Positions 55,353 to 64,000 of a stretch of 64,000 nt of DNA are shown here, in pieces (the stretch's first letter is position 1; each line of letters begins with the position of its first letter). A model generated the notes under the pieces. The model was not told the DNA's origin. It ran no database searches and worked only from the letters and a program-made list of their open reading frames with translations. The DNA is taken from positions 427,043,101 to 427,107,100 of the forward strand of contig OY728130.1 of the NCBI GenBank assembly GCA_963277665.1. Reading direction: 5' to 3'. Both the position numbers and the translations under genes were made by a program. The stretch is from Viscum album. Lineage: Eukaryota; Streptophyta; Magnoliopsida; Santalales; Viscaceae.

Positions 55353-56950
55353 ATGAACCAAGTTTTCATGCAATTTATCTTTTTCCCTTTTCGTGTGTTC
55401 ATTGAAGAAAAATGTTTTCAATGAAATAATTTATATTTTAAACCACATTTGAAATATTAAATTTTAATCCTCTATTTATAAAAATTTTGGATCACTTTTA
55501 ATGGCTATACTACACGAATTTGATGAGATCTATCATAAATTTTCAATTAAAACCATATCAAATCCTTTTAGTTTAAGATCTATTAATAATAAAAAGAATA
55601 CCATTCATACATTCCATTAGGGTTACTTTCTCTCGAGATATGAGGGTTCAAATACTTTTTCCAAAGGATTCATGGAGCCCTATTTCTATTGTTTTTTCAA
55701 TACTTCTATGAAGTTTGTTTCCTCTTGTGTACTCACCCCTATTTTTAGTGAAATAAATTGTGTAAAATTTGATTCTTATAAGAAGGGAATTATCATTCTC
55801 TTGTACATATTTATGTCATGTAGGGATGGTTTCTTTTATTTATACATTTATTAATGCTTAAATAAAAAAAATAATGATAAATTAATTGGTTAATTGAACT
55901 TAAAAAGGGATAGAGGAATGAAAATAAAATATATTTAAAAGATTTATTATTATTAACCTGGAGATTGTATAGGAATAATTCCTTGATGAAAATTGTAGTA
56001 ATTTGTGTCTCATTTTTGCAGTATCTGGGATATTTTGGAACCCATATTTTTTTGATTGATTGATATCACCATAAATGGACTTGGTTAATATGTTATATTA
56101 TAAAATGAAATGGTGTTTCATCGATATATAAATCATGTTAAAATTCTCCTAAAATAATATTGAAACTGATAAAATCCCCATTTTTTATATTTGAAAATGT
56201 TTTATGTTGTGGGAAATAGTGTGGCATGTGTTTTGATATGTGAGGGTGAAATGGAAGTGATTTAGTTTTGAAGAGAGGATGATGTGGTGTTTGTTGTGTT
56301 GTTGTGTAGGGGGGGATGAAAAAGTGGGAATGATATGATGGAAAGTAGAAGTGGATGTGGATATTGGGTTATTGATTTGTGAAAACAATTATGTACTACT
56401 TTCTATTAGTTACCCAAGGAGTATATTAATTAACATGGTCTATCTAGGTGATGAATAAAATATAACAGGTTGTGTTGTTTAAATAGTGTGTTGTTAAATT
56501 ATAAATTAATTTTCTAGAAATTGTGTAATGATCATGATATTTTTAACTGAATTTTTTTGGTAACAGAAATCTATAAATTGGGTTCTCTTCTAATGAAAAC
56601 ATGAATTTTTTCTTATGGATTTTTTATGGTGTTTTCATTTTGAGGTGGTAGTTAATGTGGATAACATTTTGATTTGGTTGGTAGAACTATTATCAACACC
56701 TATGATGGCCTTGTGAATATTTATTAAAGATACTCAATATTTCATTGTGTTTTATTTATGCACCCCACCCATGTTGAGTAGCAAGTGTTAGAAACGAATA
56801 GTTTGGGGGAATTTTTCACACATCCCAGTGGGAGGATGGATGGTTTTCCACCCACTATTCTCTTCTACATATTGTAGGAATTTGTGTCACACATGGGATA
56901 TGATGGGTTGAAGTCAATATTGTTGTTATCCATATGTTATGTGATAGTTG
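54842..56950. repeat. Macro-repeat copy C, truncated
   Basis: It begins with array C and follows copies A and B to about 56,950, including the blocks at 55,600 (CATTAGGGTTACTTTCTCTC against CTTCAGGATTACTTTCTCTT in B), 55,960, 56,330 and 56,820. Similarity then stops, and the strand composition flips from G/T-rich to A/C-rich, marking a junction with other DNA. Confidence 0.7.
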
Positions 56951-59900
56951 TGATGTACAAGATATAAGGACTTGGCCTTAAATAGTATATAATATTGAAT
57001 TATGTAAATAATACACATTAAGTATACATTTAGGTATATATATTCAGAGAATTATGTCATACATCATACATAAAAGTTGAATATTATATGTATACACTTC
57101 TACTCAGTATCCATTTTTTTTAAATAAATACACTTAAAAAATACAACATGTTTAGTTCAATTTTTAAAATAGAATGAATTTTACTTGATCACATACTTAA
57201 ACCCATTCCACTTTAAGTCTTGGGGAAAACAATTCAAAAACATTGGATGAACATAAAAGTCTCAGTAAGGGAAACATAAAGAAGGAAAACTTTTAGTTTT
57301 AAAAAAAACTAATACATGAATACATTATCATAAAGTAATACCTTTCACCTTTATGAACTAGAACAAAAAACTTCACTGAATATAATCTCAAGGCTTACAA
57401 TTTTTTGTAACTTAATGATAACCATAAATCCCATATAATGAAAAATATAACATATAAAGGTAACATGGGACATAAAAATAATTAAATAGAATAACCATAC
57501 GGTCGACTTACACACATATCACTAAATAGAATAACCATACAAGCAACTTACATACCCAGAGAATTGGAGGTCCTAACGTAACCACCCTTACTTGGTCTAT
57601 CACGGAACCACCCGTCATTGGTATATCACATAACCACCCATCAAATGTCCAAGTATCATTATATAATCATAACACATAAAATATTACAAATATCCACATT
57701 TCACTAATAAAATATCATTCTCAACCACAAGGAAAAAATTCAAGATATTGAAATAAAAAATCCATTTCAAAAACCATTATCAATATGAAAAAACCCAAAA
57801 AAGTAATAAGGTGTTTCATTTCCTTTAAAAAAAATTAACCCTTATAGAAGAATCCAAATAATGAATATAGCATCAGAGTGGTCATTATCACAGAAAATGT
57901 TAAAAAAAATCTTTAGTAATTTATTAAATTACTTACTATATGAATGATTCTATTTGAAATAAATTAAAATTCAATTGGGTTTATACACCATATAAATTAA
58001 TGTCATGTATAAATCAAACTATGTCTCAAGGAAAGAAGATTGATAAAAATTCCCTTACAAAGATCATTTTGTAAATAAAATAGATTAATTATTTGTATTC
58101 AATATAAGAACACATAATGAATGTATATACACAAGATATGACCTAAAAGGTATTTTTACATACTAATATCATGACATAATCACAAAAAATATACGATTAA
58201 CCTAAAGAATTGAAATTAGGGTAAAAAGATCCCTTACCTTTTGTCCGACTTGACTCGTTCATTCTTTAATTAACTAAATAATAATTTTAAGTTAATTTAT
58301 AATTTCGTAAGACCCTTTTTAAAAATTTTTATTTATTTTATATCAGTTTTTACCACCTTATAAAAATTACATAATTATTTATGTTAATATCGGCTGTTTT
58401 GTTGATATTGGGTACTTGAGTGAAAAATGATCTTGTTATAATTAAATTTTGTCCAAGTGGTCAAAATTAAATTGTCTTGATAATATTATTCATATTTATA
58501 TCTTATATATCCAGTATATATGTATTTAAATTATTCCATAACATTTTGATAAAATAAATGAAATGAACCGTTCATGGATACGGTAAGCTGGATGTATTCA
58601 TGAATAATACTTTCATTTCTATTTCATATTTAATGGAATGAAATATATATGATACATAGGTATATTATAATAAATTTATAATATCATATTTTATATTTGT
58701 TACATATTTTCATTCAATCCATCCTTTATACATTCCATGTATTGTAGGAATGAGTCATATCACTTTGAGGGGATGGTAGTCCACACTTCCTCTAAAAACA
58801 ATTATAGTATTAATACAACATGAAAAGGATAAAGGTAAGTCATAAATAAGAATTAAATAATAATATAGATAATTTAAATATAATAAATATCATTTAAAAT
58901 TTCAGTTCCATCATAATATTCACCATGAGAGGTGGTAGGGGAAAATCGAACAATCATCATTTTGTGAGACAATAGTTCGTCGTACATAGAAACAGTATGT
59001 TTGTATCCATTAGATGGAGGTGTGTGTAAGTGTATTTATAATTATTATCACACCAAAAACCTAGTATATTGATTATAATGGTGTTTTTATTTAAAAAAAG
59101 AATTAGAAGATCATAGGGAGTGGATAAGGAGAAATAATTGAAAGGAACTTGAGAGAATACACTACCACAAATCAGGTAACATATTTTTATTTGAGCCAAA
59201 GAGATTTCATGAATTGCCTTATGCCTATGGTAAATATTATAGGAGGAATAGGGTAATTTTTAGAGATTATTTGTGTAGAGTATAGATTATCCAATTGACT
59301 TTAAAGGTGTGAGTAATGGGTTAGAGTTAGTGTCCCTTTATAAGAGGGAGGTGGGTCCCATTAGGATTGTTTTGAGATATTATTTTGTTATTAATATATT
59401 TTCTAATTATAATAACACCAAAGTGATATATTTCAATGATAAAATGATTATGGTTATAAATCCTCTTATGAAATTTATTTCATAAAATTTTAGGTCACAA
59501 TTATAACCTTATCTTTTATCTATAACCCTTAGTTAAATAAATTAATTCTTACCATGACTTCTTTTATTTTCATAATATATTGTTATTATAGTTACTAAAA
59601 AATTAAAAGACACCTAAAAAAATCATTAATGTCATTTGTAACATCATATATATTCTTTTTCCGAATCATATATTTTTAGTACAATTATATCATTTAATAT
59701 AGTAGTATTTTTTTTAAAACTCATTTATTTCAATTTATATACTATTCATATCCTCACTTTTGAAAAATCCTTCAAAAATTGATTAGCTATAAAACACATA
59801 ATTGATTAAAATATAATAAGTATTAAGCATCCATATAATTAGTGGATGGCATAAAAAGTTTCAAAACAAATTTCTTTTATAATTTATAATCTCATATATT

Positions 59901-62362
59901 TAAATATTTCATTAATAAAGTAATCACCACATCACCATTGTGTCATAAATATATTTATTTATATGATATCTATAAATTATAAATAAAATAACATGATATA
60001 GGAAATATGTTTATTATTGTAATTAATATTTATAGTCTAATAAATAACTTGATAAAATATATATATAATTTTTTTAGTAAAAGATACATGTTTAGGGTAT
60101 ATTTTCCATAACTTTAAATTACAAGTAATTAAATGTCATTTTCACACAAACGTTGATCCATGGGGTCCTAAAATAGAACAAATTATGAATATGGATGTAC
60201 ATATCTAATAAAAATGGTTAGTACATGTGTTTGAAGAATTTAGTATTCTTATAATATTATATTTTACAATTATTTACCAGATTTACCCTTTAACCATGGA
60301 AAATAAAATATATACTATTATTACAGTTCATAATGCCTAAAAATAAAAGGTACTAATTTAAAATTTTTTTATCTAATGATTCAATATATGGAAAACATTT
60401 TTCTGAATTCAAAACATAGAAGTTTCATACATAAATTTAAAATTAATTCTTGTTGGAAAACCTAAAAACCCTGTCTTTATAATGTAAAAACAACAAAAGA
60501 ATGACATACATTTATGTCCAATTTCAAAGTGATATTAATTACAATGACTATAATTGGATTGAATGAAAAATATATAATACAATTACACTTTAAAACTAAT
60601 TATTAGTAAAATATAAATATATAAATAAATAATATTAAAAGTCAGTTTTGAATTAAAATGTCATATTTTTCAATATTAATTAAAAATGATCTTTAAAAGA
60701 AAAAACAAAAATTTCATCCAAAGTAAATTTATATGTTACACTTCTAAATAGAAAGTTTATTTTGTAAAATAAAAATTATTAAGATGTAGAAAGTATATTT
60801 AAAAATGGGTTCCCATTAAAAAGTAGAAAAACTTCATATTTAGAAAAATACTTCTTTTATCTGAAAAAATGATTTTTTATTATATCATATCTAGAAACCA
60901 TATAAGATTAATTTAAAACATTAAATTCAATTTATATCATATATTTTTTCATTAAATACAAAATCTATAAATAGTGATATAAAAAAAATTACTCTACTTT
61001 AAATTGGTTTTCATAAATAAACACACCCATTGTATTCATGTGGGTTTTATTTCAATTTCTAATACATTTAGTAATCAATAAATCATCATTTAAACTTATT
61101 TAAACCATATTTCCAGATACAATTGATACAATTAATTCCCACAATTCCAAAGGTTAGGCCTTATATACCATTTATAATTATAATAATATTGTTTTATTAT
61201 TTTTTAGTATAACTCAATTTTGTGTGCAATGTAAGATTTAGGAGAAGCCCATTATAGCATCTCGAGTATGAAATGAAAAAAAGCATCCCATTTGACATCA
61301 AATTCATATCTAATTTAAAAGTATTAATATAAATCAATTAGTATTGTTATATAAATATCTAGTTTTTTATATCCTTTCCCCCCTTTTGGAAATTTTAACT
61401 TTGTAATATTAAAATTTGCCTCAAAAACGTCATTGAATGTCCTACATCAAAAAATAGTAAAAAACTATCTCTTTAAAAAAAGAAAGATAAGTACAATGGT
61501 CAACCAAGAAAGAACATTATAGGACTACATAAGACATGTATATAGAGGAGAAACTAAGTGTCATGATATGATGGAGAGTGATAGAAAACATGATCTGGAG
61601 AAAGTTAACCTCCAGAAACCCATAAACTTGTGATATGTTAAACAGCCTTTGATTCCCCAGTAGGAAAAGTAAACAAACATAGTTTTTTTTCCATTTCATA
61701 ATGTTGGAAAATTTATTAATGAGATTTAATAATAAAATATTGAAATACACTTTCTTTTCAAGTAAAGTTTCATATTTTAATATTTATCTTCCAAAAACTC
61801 ATCCTTTCTCAAAATGTTGAGTATTCAAGATGACTTGGTCACACCAGATGTGCTAGAATCAACTTCTAGGGAATACCATGATCCAAAAAAGAGTAACCAT
61901 ATATTTCCCCTATCTTTATTCATTAAAGAAAAAAAAGGTTAATATATGATGAGATAATCCCCCAAAAGGATGATATATTATAAAAAGAAATACTTTTCTT
62001 GATCTCCAAAATTCGACAAACAATACCCAAACTTTAAAAAATACCATTCAATAAACAACTGTATTTAAAATTAATTAATTAAATCTAAACTGAGATTAAA
62101 ACCCCAAACACCTAAGGATTTAATCACATAGTCTTACATAGTAAATATTAACATTTATCTCCAAATAAAATCGAGTACTCTTGATATTTCATACTAAAGT
62201 GTAATCAACCTAATCACATATTCTCTATTATAGGTTAATAATTTCCATAAATAACAAAAATCAGTATATTTAAATAATAAAAACATCGATTCTACCAAAA
62301 TAAAATTTCAACCATCACTCCACAAATGATATTCCATAGTGTTATATTTTCCATAAGCATAT
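56951..62362. other. AT-rich noncoding, no recognised gene
   Basis: The + strand is A/C-leaning up to about 58.3 kb, then balanced. Apart from the short tandem repeats at 57.5 kb nothing could be assigned. A stretch at 61,480-61,950 is a little less AT-rich and has short open frames on both strands (61,517-61,750 on -, 61,814-61,942 on +) without recognisable motifs. 59,330-59,370 contains a GGTGGGTCCCATTAGGATT block that could be from an LTR. Confidence 0.55.
57483..57640. repeat. Short tandem duplications
   Basis: TAAATAGAATAACCATAC occurs at 57,483 and again at 57,523, a 40-bp period with two units. Just after it, an AACCACCC..TTGGTCTATCAC-type unit of about 27 bp occurs roughly three times (57,581-57,640). 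Confidence 0.75.
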
Positions 62363-63387
62363 AGTAACAACCCGATATTTTATGATAAGTATTCTTTTTA
62401 ATTTATTTGATGTCATGAGTTTTAAGCTACAACAAGATTATCTTGTACACCACTTTGTATTAGCTTGAAGTATATGCAACACTATTCTGAGATTGTGTTA
62501 CACACAATTTCAAGTTCATTTTATAATATTCATTCTACAAAACATTGAGTGTATTTATATATATATTCAATGTATAAATGAAATATGTTTGGATTCTGTT
62601 ATGTGAAATAACAAAGGATTCTTGCACAACACGCAACCCTGACTTGGCTTGCATTACATGCAATCGTGACCTTCCTCGATCGCGTGTGTTATACGCAATA
62701 CCGGGTTTTACTAAACAACGATATATTATTAAAATATTATTATGAACAAGACGTTATAAATAGTATTAATTAAATTTTGAATTTTATAACATTATTATTC
62801 ATCTTACACATTTTCTAGAACATGGTATAAGAAAGAAATAAATATTTCGGGTAAAATAAGTATTTTAAAAAAAATGCAGTTTTGCCACCTTTTGATGGTG
62901 CACCAACATTAAATCTAGTTTTTGACATGTTTATAAGTTCAATTTTACAAAATAAAATTATTATTTGGAATCAGGATATAAAATTTTACCTTGGATAAAT
63001 TTTTCATATTATTTTGATAACTTTCATATTTTAATGAATAGTAAAAACACGCTATATTTTAATTAAAAACACCTTTTTTCACCGTAATAACTTATGTGGT
63101 TAAATTATAATATTGAATGATTTCAAAGTATAAATTTAATATATTTTTACTATTTAATATAATTTATGTCATTAGCATTGATTTTACCTTAAATTCGTAG
63201 GTTAAATCAATTCAATCTTTTGCAATGTTTTAAACAAAAACCCGTTTTATTTTGACAATGGGATTAATTTAAATTTAATTTCTGAAACTTTTGTGTATTG
63301 AAGTTGGAAAAATTGATTCCATATTTGGAATCAGTAGGTCCAAATTATGTTAATAAGCTACTTTTTATTGTTGGGCTTTATGAATAG

Positions 63388-63418
63388 TAACTACGGTAAA
63401 TTTTATTTACCGTAGTTA
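63388..63418. repeat. Perfect 13-bp inverted repeat in the LTR
   Basis: TAACTACGGTAAA, a five-base spacer TTTTA, then TTTACCGTAGTTA: a perfect 13-bp stem. The equivalent places near 18,045 and 23,975 in the older LTRs are recognisable but no longer pair fully. Confidence 0.85.
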
Positions 63419-63875
63419 AAGGTAAATCAGGTAATTAAGGGTAAATATAAGATTATGAAATTAACCTAACATCTGAAAAAATCCTATTGGATGACTAAAA
63501 GTCGACCCATATCACCTAAGGGTTGTATTGGAATCATTTAATGGACTTTTGTCCATGAAAATAACTTAATTATTATTAAAACCAAAGAAAGTGACAACAT
63601 GTCACTCTCTTAAATCTTATAAGTATATTAATTTTAATTTAGTGATAAACTTCATGAAACATCAAACATGAATAGTCTATAGAAAGTTAATGAAATTATG
63701 TACATCATATAAATTTATTTATAATTTTTAGGTATTAAATAATTATCATTAATTTTGACACAATAGGGATGCAGAAATTATTTATTTAGTGAAAAAATCA
63801 ATAATATAGTTTTTATGGAAATATTAATGCAAATAAAAAGACCCAAAAATATGAAAAAAAAACTTATTATTAGTT

Positions 63876-63885
63876 TATATATAAA
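63876..63885 (+). promoter_or_regulatory. TATA box of the right-edge LTR
   Basis: TATATATAAA is followed by CCCTAATC, the usual look of a plant LTR promoter just upstream of transcription start. Inferred from sequence only. Confidence 0.45.
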
Positions 63886-64000
63886 CCCTAATCATACAGT
63901 GACCGAATTGTTGACCATTTGGATCCTTATTAAGATGATTTTGCCACTTATATTATTGTATTTTAAATGATGCCAAAGTTGTCACCTTCATAATTTAATA

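Larger units (their letters stand above)
62363..64000 (+). repeat. Start of another gypsy-type LTR, cut by the window end
   Basis: The start AGTAACAACCCGATATTTTA matches TGTAATAACTCAATATATTA of the long-LTR element and the usual plant form TGTAACAACCCGA. Like that family it has short near-palindromes 100-350 bp in, a GAATAGTAACTACGGTAAA block about 1.0 kb in (about 0.8 kb in the others), and later a TATA box. The end, and any internal region, lie beyond the window. Confidence 0.6.

Noticed and set aside
17237..56950. Idea that the 6.1-kb macro-repeat and the long-LTR element (LTR plus interior also about 6.1 kb) are the same unit
   Set aside because: Marker blocks of one, such as the GGGTTGTTACA end or the minisatellite, were not found in the other; the similar size looks coincidental.
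61814..61942. 42-codon frame starting MLSIQDDLVTPDVLESTSRE
   Set aside because: It looks more protein-like than its surroundings, but is short, alone and unmatched by anything I recognise; kept only as a note.

Overview
The window looks like nuclear DNA of a plant, most likely a flowering plant with a large repeat-filled genome. It is very AT-rich and CpG-poor, and no open reading frame exceeds 184 codons. Every recognisable protein fragment belongs to a plant retrotransposon class: Ty1/copia, chromodomain Ty3/gypsy of the Tekay/Del type, and an L1-type LINE. I found no intact cellular gene, tRNA, rRNA, CRISPR array or bacterial-style feature. The species cannot be named from this sequence.

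Layout. 1-1.5 kb: 3' half of a dead copia pol (reverse transcriptase to RNase H, + strand), followed by its probable 3' LTR to about 3.6 kb. 3.6-12 kb: AT-rich decayed sequence with at most LTR-like scraps. 12.5-13.2 kb: a short, less AT-rich stretch I cannot assign. 14.9-17.0 kb: decayed LINE ORF1 (- strand). 17.24-37.30 kb: a long-LTR retrotransposon (+ strand) with LTRs of about 4.3 and 4.5 kb around an internal part of only about 1.65 kb. Its right LTR is split by a second element at 24,886-34,501: a Tekay-type chromovirus on the - strand with 5' LTR, primer site, leader, gag, protease, reverse transcriptase, RNase H, integrase, chromodomain, polypurine tract and a truncated 3' LTR. 37.3-42.4 kb: unassigned AT-rich DNA. 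42.4-56.95 kb: two full and one partial copy of a roughly 6.1-kb head-to-tail repeat, each beginning with a 0.5-0.6 kb minisatellite of about 30-bp units rich in GATC. 57-62.36 kb: unassigned, with short tandem repeats near 57.5 kb. 62.36 kb to the end: start of another LTR related to the long-LTR family.

History. The long-LTR element came first, close to the LINE 5' end. The Tekay element later inserted into its right LTR just downstream of the position of the promoter TATA box. A deletion then removed about 1.1 kb of the Tekay 3' LTR and a few tens of bases of host LTR. All pol regions carry stops and frameshifts; many stops look like cytosine deamination at CAG or CGA codons. The most unusual structures are the 6.1-kb macro-repeat with its minisatellite, the clusters of ACAC-GTGT near-palindromes in the Tekay leader and LTRs, and the long-LTR, short-interior element. 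No new coding system was found.
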